The position numbers and the translations under genes were made by a program. Of a stretch of 64,000 nt of DNA, positions 1-13,500 are shown one piece after another. The number at the start of each line of letters is the position of its first letter. Position 1 is the stretch's first letter. Source of the stretch: Acridotheres tristis (lineage: Eukaryota > Chordata > Aves > Passeriformes > Sturnidae); assembly GCA_037013685.1 (NCBI GenBank), contig CM072893.1:20355736-20419735 (forward strand). Direction: 5' to 3'. Under the pieces are notes generated by a model. The model ran no database searches. It was not told the DNA's origin and saw only the letters and a list, made by a program, of their open reading frames with translations.

Positions 1-3000
1 GGGATTCTGACCTCTATCACATAAGGCTCCTTGATCCCCTGGCAAGCAGGCATGAGTAATCTAACAGAGTGATGGGATCAAACCAAGCAGTGGAATTAGG
101 AGAACTGAGATGTCAAGTTGGGGGGCCTCCTGTGGGCTTCTTTACAGGAAGGGCAGGGGCAAGACCTGGATAAAGATGACATGCAATTCTGTGGAGTAGG
201 GAAGACACTGGATGCAATGTACATGTCATGAGCAAAGAAAATACAAGAAATTTAAGGAAATATTTCTTAGAAATGTGAAGTTTTAGCTTTTGAATTATCT
301 TCCCTCAAAATACACTTCGACAGAAGTACTCTTTGCTTTCCTAACATTCAAAAATTAGACAATTTACACAAACCTCATCTTCAGCCAAAACACCTCAAAA
401 TCTGTGGGTAAAGGAAATCAACAAATTTTATGCAGATTGGAAGTCAAAGTCCATGAAGGCTTCAATGAATGAATAAGGTATAAGGAAACTATCAATGGAA
501 GATAGGATCAGTTTATCCCAGAACAATATTACACATCTCCAGCCAGCAGACTTCTAAGTATAGGAGAACAGTTTTTTTCTTTCATTTTCCCCAGCAGTAT
601 CTTAAAGCACTCCCATAATACATTTTAAGAGCCCAGAGACACATGCCCATTACTAAGTTTTTAACAACCCCACAGGAAATTTAGGTCAGAAAGCAAAAAA
701 AAAATTTCTGAACATACCTATAATACAGTGAAGATTTTTGGTTTACTGAACAAGTGTCATTAATATTGCTACTCCTTGGGTCATATTATATTCCATTCTG
801 ACTCAAAAGTTTTTTGCCCCAAATCTCTGTAATTAAATGTATCATGGCAAACACACACACATTCATAATCTCCTATTTGTATTTGATCATGAAATCTTAG
901 GGACTCTGTATTTGCCCCCAGTAAACGGTAAAGGATTTTATCTCTGAATTTTGTTATATGGGTCATGAATAATACTAGAAAGCAGGGCTGTGTCTCAAAA
1001 TTGGACAACAACAAACAAGGGACTACAGAAGAGGAATAACAAACACAATAGACCAAAAGAGAGAAACATACATCCAAGGCACTATGTCACTGCCCTACTT
1101 CATTTATAAAAGAGTTGGCTAGTAATGAGCATTAATTTAGTTTACAGTTTTTAATGGTATGACATTATTCTAGACATACATCTTCAAAACTGAGTAGAGG
1201 CACATCGGCTACTTTTGTTACTTTTACACCCAGTCCAAAATTAGCTAAAAAGCACAACAATTTAGGAAAGATATGAAACTCAAATAAGACACACACAATG
1301 AAAATCTGTTTTAATCACATGGCTTACCCAAACAGAAGTGGGAAATCAGCATAAACAGGTCCATTTTCATCTTGACTCTCTGTAAATGTTTAATGTGAAA
1401 AAATGTGATAATTAACGTTTCTATACTTTTATGCTTAAGGAGTCATTACAATCAGCCTTTGTTTGCTACAGAGTTGGCAGCACAGACCTGCTGCATTTGA
1501 GAAGGGAATGTTTTAGGGTCATTTAACATTATATCACTCTTGGTGATCCAAAAGCTGCTATAATTCTGCCAAAGAGTATAGAGGGTTTCCCAGTCAAGTT
1601 TCATCCTGATTTTGATTATTGTTTATCTCTAGTCCATGTCTGAATAGTTGTAGTAAAAAAGAGGAAGTTTTACTCCTGAATTTGAGGTCAGCTTGTAATG
1701 AACCATGGTTTCAATCGCATGAACAGCTGCTTCTTTTATAAGCAAAAAGGGTTCACTTACAGTTCAGGGTAACACAGTAATAATTTAAGGAACAAGGAAG
1801 CTTCTATTCATTTCTTTATTTTTTATATGTTTTTGAAACATTTTGACATCTGAGTGCCTGTAGTGGACTTGTCTCAATAGAATGTAATATTCACACTATT
1901 CTGCTTTACAAAAAAAATGAACAAAGTGAATTTTAAAACCAGAAATACAGTAGACCTATCAATCACCATATAAAAGCCTTTTTCATTGAGAACTTCATTT
2001 TTCATCACAAGAAAAACTATTATTGATCTTCTAAAACTTTGCAACTCAAGTTAAAAGGGACATAGTAAATCAGATATGCTCTCTGGAAACCAGACCAAAA
2101 ATATCTGGAAATTACAAGAAACCAAAAGGGGAAAGCATCCTAAAATTAAGACATAATTAAAGTCAGTGGGACATAAAATTTCTTACAATTAACCAAGATC
2201 GCATCAGAAATAAAGGGGTTGGTGTTTTCTTTCCTTTATCTAATTTGTAAATTTCCTTCTGGATGAGTAGAAATAATTTCTACAAATTACAGAAGTAAAC
2301 AGAAGAAGATTAACAATTAATTTTTCAGTTGTTGTCTATTGCTCACTTCTCCAAGAAAACACACTGTCAGGCAGACACAGGAGTAAGGCACTGTCCCAAC
2401 TCACAGCTGTCCTGAAGAGAACTTCACTCGTTCTTCTTTCTATCCTTTACAAAAGATTTGACCCTCTCTGCTCCAGCCACTGTGACTTCAATTCAGCTTG
2501 GACTTTTCCAAGTTATTCCATACCTGTGCAATGCTGTTCAGGGCATCAGTTCCTTACCTGCAGCAATAAGAAGGTGAAGAAAACCTGGTGCTTTTTCTTG
2601 ACGTGACACATTTCATCACTCAGCTCTACACATCTTTTTTTCCAGTGTTATTTTACTAATATAGGAAATGCCTTGATTTTCACCTGTCCTATTAAACAAG
2701 ATTTAACTTGCCAGTACCAGCACACTCACTTGCACCAGGCTTGCCTACTTAGGGGCATTCATTTAAATTTATCCAGTTGCTTTGCAATGCACTTCAATTT
2801 TTGTTCTCTTCTCTGTTTACTAAATAGCCATCATCAAGTGTGGCATATGATTTCACAAATTATTAAAGTTTTACTAGAAGTTAGTGGTGGTAGGATTGGC
2901 TTCTTTGTAATGCATTTTAGCTTGATGATAGCAAGGGGAATCCAAAACCAAGACTCAAAGTTTTATTTACCTGGGAGACAAAGCTGTGCCAACTTCCAAC

Positions 3001-5292
3001 TCACCTGAAGGATGACTGTCACAAGAATTGTAAAACCTAAACTCAATTCTAAATGGTCCTGTGTCGTGAATTTAGAGTTGAAGTGCTTCTTTACCACTTG
3101 GTAAATACTCAGCCGTTCACAGCAGAACTGGAGAGAGAATCCCAGGAGCAAAGCAATGAACTTCAAATATACAAAAGAGTACATGACTATCACAGTATGC
3201 CTTTACTCCTCTCTCATGGTTACTTCTCTGACAACTCAAACAGGCTCTTGGCTCCTTTCTGAAGTGGCTGAGGTAGAGATGAGCTAATTCAGGATTTTAA
3301 GTGACCTAATTCAGAAAACACTCAGCTATTTCACTTCAGCATACACTGTTCTGCAACTATTTTTATTCATGTCTATGTATCTCCAAGGCTTTGGAACTTG
3401 GAAACTTACATTTCTGAAACCTGCTGCTCTCCACATGTCCTCCTTCCTCCCTAACATTTGCTGTAATCCACCTCTTTACCAGATGAAATAGTAACTGATT
3501 GGTCAGAGTACACTAACCTCAGATTCCTTGTTGGACTGGCCATTTTTAAAGTGTCACAGCTGAACAGCAGGACACATTTCCTGCCACAAGGAACAAGAAG
3601 CATGATGAAAGCAAAATTTCCACATCTCCTGTCTGAGCAACAATTCTTGCCAATTCTTGGAGCACTCATGTGTGGCTGCTGGTACACTGGATTTATGTAA
3701 GTTCCATATTTGAAATCTTATTTATTCCTTCATTTTTGATGGAGAAAAGATCTTACAGCATGTTGATGTTTTTAATTCACAACATTCCTTCTTTTCATGC
3801 CCAATTAGATTTGTTCCCATTATTCTTCTTCCTAGCCTCACATTTTTCTATTTTTGACACTTCCAAAAGTAAGGATGACTTCCTGAAGCAGAAGCATGAC
3901 CAGCAAAGCAATGCTGCTCATCATTCTCTTTTAACAGCTCATACTATGCATTACTTTTTTTTTTTCCTTTCTCACTATGCCAAACTAAAATTTCTTGGTA
4001 AGGTAAATGCTCCACCCCACAGGTCTGTATATGCCCTTTTATTTAAAATTTTGCTTGGGATTCTTGGCTTGAACTTAGAGCAATATATACTTACATAGAT
4101 TTGCTATCCTTAAACTACAAAGCATACTAGTATTGACTTATGTAGCAAGTTTTTAAACTATTAATTCTTAATTTCTTCTGGTAGTTAAAGTAGAAATACT
4201 TTACTTTGTCGGCCTTGAACACACAAAACCTAAATCTAAACCTGGGGTCAAGCCCTAAAGAAGTAATTAATAAACGACTATAAACAAAACAAGAAGGAAG
4301 AAAGCAGTAGCTAATTTTAGTATTGAAATGGGCCTACTTTGTAGTGTGAAACAAAATAACCTTACATTTGTAAGGTTGGTAAACAAAATAAGAGAAAAAT
4401 TCACCTCTAGTAAAGGCATATTAGTTGCCAGACTCCATGAAAGGCTTGACAGTCTGTCTCAGAATTTGATTAACAAACTACTCTGCCACATTTCCCAGCA
4501 GTAATACAAACCATTTTACCTCCATGTTCCCATCAAGAAATAAATTCAAGATAAATTAGGGGGTGTACCTGGGCCCAAATCTGAATTCTAGGGAAAAAAA
4601 AAAAAAATCACACTTTATGGGATGCTGCTTCCTTTTTACGAATATTATCTGCACCTCAGGAGATCACTGCTTTTAGGCAGCAAGACCATGCCCTCTAAAA
4701 TGTTCAGTTCTCACATATGTCAATTTCTAATATTCTGAAAAGGGGAAATATAGAAAACACATTTTAGATGAGATCTGTTAAGTACATCTAACATTTTAAC
4801 TCATAAAACAACTGTTTATTTGTCAATTATAAATATCACACTATAAGCAGGCAAATAAATATCCTTGTGATCCAAAGTTTAGTGACTTGTTTTTATCTCC
4901 ATTTGAATCATTCTGCATTTTTGTGCTGGGTTAAATGCTCATGAGCTTGTAATAATTCCTGCTACTACAGCTCAACTGGCAAACCAAAACACCTTTGCAA
5001 GTAGTTCCCTACTTAACTAATTGTAGTTGTTATAAAAGCCAGGGAATCTAAGGCTTTAGCAGATACATTGTTTCATTGAGATGTTTGTAATGGCAAGTCA
5101 TTAGCTAAAACCATTGCATTCACATTTAAAACAGTATTAAGACTCATCACTCATCCTTCTTTTCCTCTTTTACCTATTAAGTTTACTACTCTCTTTAGTT
5201 CTACTTTCATTGCCAATTGCTTTTCATATTAATAGTACTTGGGTTTAGCATTGCTCCGAAAGTCTGCTTTTCCTAAAGTAGCACTGAGGTAG

Positions 5293-5316
5293 ATACCTAT
5301 ATACCTATATACCTAG
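5293..5316. repeat. 3 x 8-bp tandem repeat (ATACCTAT)
   Basis: Three consecutive 8-bp units, ATACCTAT, ATACCTAT and ATACCTAG, lie end to end. This is a very short microsatellite-like array and may vary in length between individuals. Confidence 0.85.
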
Positions 5317-7764
5317 GGTTTGCTTTCTAACATTGGAAGTTTCCATCCTAGTTAAAACTACCATTTGTGTAAAACCAAGGAAACAGCAGCTCACTGACTT
5401 TCTGAGTTTAAATCCATAGAAGAGTTAACAGGAGTTAGAGCAACCCAGCTTGTGGTGCTTTCAGTGACATCGGCTAGAAAATATAGAAAACGATTTAAAA
5501 ACAAGCAAGCAAACAATCAATCAGAAAACAAAACTTCCAAGTATTACAGAGTTTTCTTAGTGGATCAACGTGAACATGCAGACCACTCTTGGCCCAGTAT
5601 AAACAATTTTTCTGTCAGATGATGTTTTATTTATATGCCTCCACTGAAGAGGAGTTTCCTTTATACAGGTAAGACTGCAACATGCACACGTATGGATGTT
5701 TGCATATGCTCAATGGAATGTGGCTCAGCCATGGAAATCCCATCAAACTGTAAAGGTTTATGAATGAAATCCAAAGGCTACACAGAATACCATCAATGAT
5801 GAGCTATTTTATAAACTGGGAAATAACAACAAGACTTTAAAAACCCTGTAATCTGTAGCCAGAGACGCACTAATGTAAAACAGATTGCTTCTTGAACTGT
5901 ACACTCAATAAAACCACTCTGAAACTTTCTCTTGATGGATCCATTCACAAACCGTGCTCAAAGTATTGCAGCACCTGCCAGAATGCCATTATGCAGCTAT
6001 TAAAGTTAAAACAGACAAAAACCTCAAAAACAAACAAATAACCTCCCCATCCGTCCCTCCAAACCAACAGCAGCAAAACGCCCCCGCTACACCAGAGGTT
6101 CTGGTATTGCCATCCTTTGCCCTCCCAACCTGCCTAATGCCATAAAGCTGCAAACTGTGAGCAAAGGGTGACAGTTTAGCTTCTGTGGATACACTCGGGC
6201 TATCCAGACCCACTTTTCTGCCAACATATTTGAGTCAGTATTGTGTCAATTTGAGCATTGTCCCATCACTCTGACCTGTTTTAGAAATACAAAATTACTA
6301 AACCAGGACTCCGCTACAACCGTCTTTAGAGTTGTAAAGTTACATAAGGAGGAATAGAGACACTTGATCTAACTAAATACTAGCTGAAATAAATGGCAAA
6401 CTGCTTTGCTTAAACAGGTCAAATCCCATGGTCAGCATTCAGAAAAAAAAAAAAAAAATCAGAGTGAAGTTAATGGGATTCCTCCCTAGACAATTGTAGC
6501 AAATTGGCCCCATGATAATGAAAATAAATTAATTCTGTAATTTCAAAGATTTGAAGCAGATTAGAACAATCAGGACACGGTTTTGTACTTCCATCTTAAT
6601 ACATGTCTGACTGCATTATACTTAGAGGATAACTGCTTCATCAAAGTTATGGGAAAACACGACAACATTGCCTGTTCCAGTCCCTAGTCAAGTTACTGCA
6701 TTCTACATTGTTTACTGCATCACTATGATCATATCTTTCTTTTGACCCCAAACCTTGAAAAAATACCACAGACTGCTAAAATACTTACAGTAAAAGCATC
6801 TATCTAATCTTTCTACTCGAGCAAAACAGTATGCTCTATCAGGAATGAAAAACTGGTTTCACTGAGGCTCACTTGACATAGGAATGAACCCACTGAGTAT
6901 GTAAGGTAAAGACAAAGGGTGTTAAAATAGGAGTGAAACGTTGCAAGGAGCGTTTCCCCTTAATGAATTACTGGGAGATTTGTAGCAGGCCAGCCAGGGT
7001 AAGTCTTTCAGCATGTGTATCCAGAAGTGTCATGGACTTGCTGCACTATATCGTTGCTGCCCTTTCCATGAACTGGGCAGTTTCCTTTCACCAGTTTATT
7101 TTCACTTCTATTCTGGCAGCTGTCTACAGCAGTAGGCATTTATCTTAAATAATTTGCTACTTGTTGAAGAATTCATGGAGGGTGGGGGAAGAGGGAAATA
7201 GCCATTCTCGGTGCACCATGTCATAACCGATTAAAAGGAAAAAAAAAACAATAAAGATTAAACAGATTTCCCCCCTCATTTCAGAGGAAATTTTACACAT
7301 AAAGGTATCTTCCTCCTCCCCCAAGCAAAACACTACTAGAAACTGCTGAATTTAACTTTCCAATTATTTAAAGTAGCAAAATTTCACTTAATTCAAAGTA
7401 TTTTCCTTATCAATTAAACAAAAAAGCTCAGTGATAACTGCAATAAAAATTAAACTTGGTAATAAAGAAAGTGAGTGTTTTCACATTATTAACCTTTTTC
7501 AACAACAGGGCAGACCCTTTGATGCAAACTAGCTCTTCCTATGTGTGGCAACTAACTTCAAGAGCAAAGTTTTTGGAACAAAACTTTTAGGTAGTGGAAA
7601 TTCAAAAGGTAAAAGCATAATTTATTAGTGACTGTTACTAAAATGTACCTTACATTATCTTAATCTGTGTCATGAACAAAATTATGATTTGCCAAGTTAG
7701 CAGAATACTGTGGAAGAAAGAAAAAATGTCATTGTTGAGTGCCATTGGTAATATAAAGGGCTGA

Positions 7765-7797
7765 ATAAAAAAAAAAAGAAAAGAAAGAAAATAAAAG
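7765..7797. repeat. A-rich low-complexity tract
   Basis: An almost pure A run is interrupted by single G and T bases (AAAG/AAAAG units). There is no repeat body on either side to suggest it is a retroposon tail. Confidence 0.8.
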
Positions 7798-9295
7798 AGC
7801 AAACATTTTAATTCTCCTTATTGGAGACTGGCAAAGTATATTGCAATGTCGACCTTACAAAGTGTTTGGTAATTTTTATTAAATGGGAAAGAGTGAAAGT
7901 CAAATTATATTCTTGTGTTGCATATATGAAACCCAAGGGAGCAACTGGTATTTCAGTCACTGGTAGCTACCAATGATTTGATGAAAGACCACTAGCTGTA
8001 AAACTTTAATGCTTTTCTAGGCTTTACACAAATTCTGAGAAGTCAGAAGTTCACTGCAGCAGGTGAAAAACCAGGCAAGCCTCCCTAGCCCTCATTTTCT
8101 CTCATTTGCATGCAACAGTTTATACTGCAAGTTTGCATACTATAGCCCCACAATAAAGCAAGCAGAACTGTAATTTGCTATTTAGAGTAACCTATCTTTT
8201 CAGACAAGCTTGCACTAAAGCAAAACATTTTTCAGTTACAGAGACAAAAAAAAATTCATTTGCATAACACATTCATCATATTTATATTTCTACTCCACTA
8301 TCCTAGAAAAGTTTCAAAGGCAGAAAAACAACAGACAATGTTGAAAACCAAAATATTTTCTTTTCACCATAAAGTCTGAGTAATAACTAAATGGCATTCT
8401 TCAAATGGAGATTAACAATGTTGAACCAGATGCTCTCCATTTCATAAGTGTCTATGCTTCAAAAGTACCCAAGACAGATATTCTTTGGAAAATCCTACAT
8501 CCAGAGTTCAAATTCAAGTCTAAACAAAACAAAATCAAGTGGAACCAACATCCCTCCCTTCTGCAGTATGTGACACTTCCTCACTCTGCATATATCAGTG
8601 TAAACTGATAGACAACATGAGTTTAAAAAGTTGTGTGCACATGATTACATGAAGTAGGTTAGAAAGGCATTATAATCAGAACCTTGACTGTAATGCCCTG
8701 ATTCATCTAATATTTCTGAAAAAAATTAGCTATGAGAGTCAGTCTCCTCAAAGTTGTCCAATACTGAAAGAACAGCTTTGACTTCAGTTAAAATCAAAAC
8801 CAGACAGATTTTCTTCAGTTCTGTTAGGAGTTGGTTGAAATTTTCATGAGAATATGAATTTCCATAAGGATCAAATTTCAAAGAGCAGACATCTTACAAG
8901 AATTGCTAACTTTGAAATATTTCCCTTGGAATCTTATGGAATGTGGATGCCCTTTCATCTGTGCCCATTTTTTTCAATGTGACCTTAAATTACACTGGGC
9001 CTAAACCTCTTTACTCAGTATTTTTTGGAAGCAGCAATGAGAGTGCCATTTGTATTTCCCCCCTCCGTATAGAGATTTACAAAACTATTCAAAATTTTAA
9101 TTCAAAATGAAATTAAAACTTAGCTGGTTAATTTGCATGTATGGAGGAAGGGTCTCAGATCTGCTACAGTGATGTTTACCTAGGAGAGATAATCCAAAGG
9201 GAAATTAATATCAGTACTGTGTTACAAATTCCAATTGTCAAAAAAACTTGATGTAGGAACCAGCCATCTCCAGAACTTGCTTAGCTGATCAGAAG

Positions 9296-9312
9296 CACAG
9301 AATCATAGAATT
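9296..9312 (-). mobile_element. Possible CR1 LINE 3' tail fragment
   Basis: The plus strand reads CACAGAATCATAGAATT. Its complement contains the ATTCTATGATTCTGTG-type octamer array that ends bird CR1 LINEs. The DNA to the right, where the body of a minus-strand CR1 should lie, does not clearly match, so this is a badly decayed end or a chance match. Confidence 0.4.
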
Positions 9313-10374
9313 ATTTTGCACTATAAAAGTATTTTTTCAACTGCCCATAATTTCACTACTCTCTTTCATTTGAACATTCATGTTCCTTGGACGTTGGAGC
9401 GTGCTCTGAAAAGCTGCAGTGCAACTGTGCCACTGCTCCCGGAAACGAGAACACCTTTGCCCCACCTATACATTCAGATGATAATGCCCAGCACTAAAAT
9501 GCTTAAGAACAAAGGCTTAAGACTTGGCCTGGGAGCCCACTGTGTCACACTTGCATGAAGTCAGCTTGGAGACTAGGATGAGGAGTAGTGGATAGGGAAA
9601 GAAAGCAAAAAGGTTTGATCAGACCTCAGCAAAAATTTCCTGTCTGCAGAAGATTTCACGTCATCTTCACTGAGTTAGACAACAAGCTATAGAGGCTTGT
9701 CAGTCCAAAACTTGTGACAAAAGTTTCTGTGGGATTGGCTCTATGAAATGGCTTCTTGTGGAAACACACAGATCTTGTTCACAAACAAGTCATTTTTGTA
9801 TTCAGTTTTTACTGAATACAAAAATATATTTATACTTCCCTGCACTTTTGTCATACTTCATAAGATGAGGGCGTATCCTCTGCACACTGTAGAGCTGCTA
9901 TGAAAACAATGTCTTAATTAAGATATTAGCTAAGCATTCCAGAAGGTACCCTTGAGGAAACTCGATATATATCACAAATAAAGAGGAGGACTTAACCTCG
10001 AGCTATAAACAGCAGTATACTCTAAATAAATGGAGGAGGCACTCAACTGCAAGCAGCTACAAAAAGAACCAGTCTGTTCAAAATATCTGTTAAGTCATGG
10101 CCACTGTTAGGCCAAACATTTCTAGATTTCTTCCATTTCTTGTTTTGCTTCCTGTACTAGCTGCTGATAAAAAATATTTTGCCACTGCTTAGCTGGGCAG
10201 AGAAAGAGACAAAACCAAAACCCAAAAAGTTGTTACATGGTTTATTTACTAAAAAACCCCCATGTTTCCATTGTAATATGAACAAGGCTCAATAACTACA
10301 TTCTGGGAATTAAAGATTCAAACTCAGTATTCTTATTTTGTATTTTTCCATAGAGCCAATCCTTTCAGATGTGC
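9313..10374. other. Intergenic, no gene
   Basis: AT-rich intergenic DNA. The one standout is a perfect hairpin at 9792-9825, listed separately. An 80-codon open frame at 9316-9558 resembles nothing recognisable. Confidence 0.55.
9792..9825. repeat. Perfect inverted repeat, 15-bp arms, 4-nt loop
   Basis: ATTTTTGTATTCAGT at 9792-9806 is followed by TTTT and then by its exact complement at 9811-9825. The arms are perfect over 15 bp. The structure could extrude as a small cruciform or, if transcribed, fold as a hairpin. No flanking gene or mobile-element end explains it. Confidence 0.9.
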
Positions 10375-10520
10375 TGCATGGTCTAGTGATGGTCAGAGGA
10401 GAAGACTGGGAGCCTTTAGGATACTAGGTACTTATCCAAATTCACAGCACTGACTCATAGTCTGGGACAAGTCACTAGACCTCCTATGCCTCAAACAGTC
10501 CAGCTGGAAAATACAGAAAG
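10375..10520 (+). mobile_element. MIR-type SINE relic
   Basis: The order of diverged words follows the MIR core-SINE consensus: a CTAGTGATGGTCAGAGGAG box (tRNA-like head), CTGGGAGCC, CACAGCACTGACTCATAGTCTGGGACAAGTCAC (quoted in pieces: CAGCACTGACT, then CTGGGACAAGTCACT), CTCCTATGCCTCA and finally CAGCTGGAAAATA. MIR is an ancient amniote SINE made by RNA polymerase III and moved by LINE machinery. This copy is old and inactive. The call is from memory of the consensus. Confidence 0.7.
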
Positions 10521-13500
10521 AAAAGCAGCAACCCTGAATGAGAAACAGTTATTATGACTAAGATCAGCTCCTGGATAAATCCAACATCAAATAAAATGTG
10601 TTTTCCATATGGAAGCTGCTTTCCTAAAGTGGAATAAAATGTAAATGCCTGTCAATTACAGTGATCTGAGAGGCAAGTGGTGAGAAAAACAGCTCTGCAA
10701 CAGACCAACAGGAAAGACTCCACTAGGAATGAAGGACACTTCTTGAGGTGCAGAGAGAGGGGAGATGGAAAGCAGTCAGGCATCTGGCAGCAGCAAAGGT
10801 GAAGCCATGATTTGAGGAGGTCAGAGACAACAATGTGTCTGAGTCAGAAAAGGTCACTTATTCAATATTCCAGCTGTAAGATGAAAGAATGCAAGTGCAG
10901 ATTTTTCAGAGCAGAGATCACAGATGCAAGAACATCTAAAATGTGGACTATTTGAAAGTGCCACTGACAGATATGATGCATCCATCTTCTCAGGTCAAAC
11001 AATTTCTCAACTCTTGATTTTACTTTTTCCTTCTCCTCTCCTTCTTCTCCTCCTCTAAGCAGCCATCTCCCTTTCCCAGAGTTTCTCTCCCACTTTTATT
11101 CAAGCAAGCCTGCTCCAAGCATTCCAAGTCTTTGTGAGGAGATAACCAGCTCCCGAAGTGGAAGTAGAAGATGACATTCCTACTCTGCCTGAGCTGTGCT
11201 TTCTGTGCATTTTCGTGACAGCCATTCCATTAAAATAGAATGTTACTGAAAAAGCTTATTTCCTATACAGAACACCTGAGGTAGCTGTGTCATTCCCTAT
11301 TAGTATTTATATGAGGCTCATGTGAGATAGAATAAAAAAAGAAAATGCTGGTAAAGTAGATGAACTTTAGGGAATCACACCTTATAGATTAATACTTTAT
11401 AGAAACACATGGAATCTAAACTGCAAAAGAAACAAGTACAGAAGTATTTGACTTTGGAATAGATACTGATCTCCAGCATGTCTACAGACTTTCAGATTCA
11501 CCAGATGAGATCTCTTCATTTCAGAGAAAACAAAAAAACTACAAAAAATTCAGATGTCCCTGATGTAGGCTGAAAAACTAGTAAGTGACAGTAGGGAATT
11601 GTGAACCAAGGGAAGGAGATAGTCTGAGAGGTAGTCATCTACAAATTTCACAGTGAACTGCTTGAAGAAAGAAATTTATTTCCTTGGACTGACTTTACAA
11701 AGCCAAAACCAATGATGGAAGAGTTGTATGAACAGTGCTTTCCAGTTCAAGCTGGAAATATGCCATCAGAAAGTCCACTTCTTCCACAGCTCCTGTGGAA
11801 ACTGGTAAAGCTTGTTCAAAGCATTAGAACCAAACACATGCAGAACGTGAGTTTAAAGAACTGGCCATATCAGAAATTGCAGCAGTGGATGCCCTGACTG
11901 TTTCAGCAGCATTGCCATTACAATGAAGTAATGAATCCTCCTGAGTGGGATAACATCCTTGGGCACAGGACAAGCCAGTAACAGTTCTGGCATCCCAATG
12001 TGGACACAAACAAACCAGTAAGGAGGCCACCGTACTGTGTGGCCTCAGGCAGGTCCACAGGGTACAGAAACGCACCCTGGATGTTTCCTACAATAGTACA
12101 TTTTCCAAAATACTGTGGTGAAAACTATCAATAGCACAGAGTCTTTTATGGGCTGTGAAGCTGGTACTGACAGTTTCTCACTTCTATCTAGCCAGGAGAA
12201 TATCTAAGCTAAAAAAATGCTTTTAAGCCGTTATAGTGAAAGCAATTTGAAGAATAGAGGAACAGAGGGTAGCAGCTCAGCAACAGTCTGAGAGGAGGCA
12301 GTCCTGAAGGCTTACACAACCTATAGTCTGGCAGTCGGCAAACAATGCAAAGAATTCGACCTGCTAACCACAACTTGCCCAGGTACCTGATCAGATGATG
12401 AGGAGGATATGAAACATATGTTAATGTATGGCTAGCCTGCTGTCAGTGACTCTCCTTTGACAGGAAAAGGGAAAATAAGTTCAAAACAAAGACCTCTCTT
12501 GACAGTATCTTTAGCAGGGTGTAAAAGTATTTGAGAATCCCAGTGCAGGCAAAAACCAAGACAGAATTCTTGTTGGAATTCTTACAACTAACATTCCCAT
12601 TTATTCCCTGTTTTTCTCATAATCTACTTCTTTGCCATTCACAAGTATGCTGCTGTGCATTTCATCCCTCCTGTTAAGGCAATCAGAGGCACAAACACTT
12701 GGGCAATTCAGAGAAGTAATACCTCACCACTCCTGCAGACCAACGGCAAAACTGGAATTCCTGCAGCCACTGTCTCTTTGCCCAAACTAGTGCAAGACTT
12801 GACCACACTGACTTAGAGCTGCGACTGCAGTTTACCACTTCCCTTCTGGGAAGGCACCTTACTACCAAATTATTTTCAGACTTCTGAGCAGTCAGAGGAT
12901 CAGGTTCCTGTACCTTTGATGTGTTTTTTGTTAACACAGTAAAGACATACACTAGTGCTCTAGCCTGGTCTCTGTGTTGTCAGTGCCAGTCTCAGCTTTT
13001 TGTTGTTCAGCCCTCAGTTTAAGTGACTTCACTTTAAACTCCAAGTCAGCCCCCAAAAGACCAGTAAATCTAACAATTAACCAAAGTAACAATACGTTTA
13101 TGAAGTAAAAAGGTAACACTAATATTTACTCTTAAAGGACACTATTTGAAAAAGAAGTTCAAAGCCTCTACTGCATTGTATAGATAAGACCAGGAACGAC
13201 TGAATTAGTAATTGTTCAAGCACTCTGGGAAAAGGTGTACTAATTTTCCACCATTGTCATCCAAAAATATTTTAAATGTTTTTATGTCAAGTCTAAACAG
13301 AACGTTTCTGAAATCACCTTAATGGTTTTTCAATATTACTTAACTTGCAAGCAGAGCCAAAAGGATAAAATACCACTGAAAATTCTCTTTCCCAAATATG
13401 TGCAAAAGGACCAGTAAGAGGTTAGTATCTGAAATCAACTTTTTGTTTCAGGTTTTCAAGTCAACATTTGAAGTCTCAAGAAGCTTGAGAAAAACTGACA

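Larger units (their letters stand above)
1..9295. other. AT-rich gene desert, left part
   Basis: No coding exon, RNA gene or recognisable repeat body is supported here. The longest open frame (3670-4098, plus, 142 codons) is rich in Phe and Leu and resembles no family I know, as expected of chance frames in AT-rich DNA. Small low-complexity tracts occur: three 8-bp ATACCTAT-type units at 5293-5316 and an A/G-rich run at 7765-7797. The block lies 3' of CYP26A1, and I see nothing else in it. Confidence 0.6.

Noticed and set aside
3670..4098. 142-codon Phe-rich plus frame
   Set aside because: Its make-up reflects AT-rich DNA, and there is no homology or splice support.
11712..12075. Overlapping plus and minus frames that might be a pseudogene
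   Set aside because: Neither translation resembles a known protein and no retrocopy signs (poly(A), target duplication) are visible.
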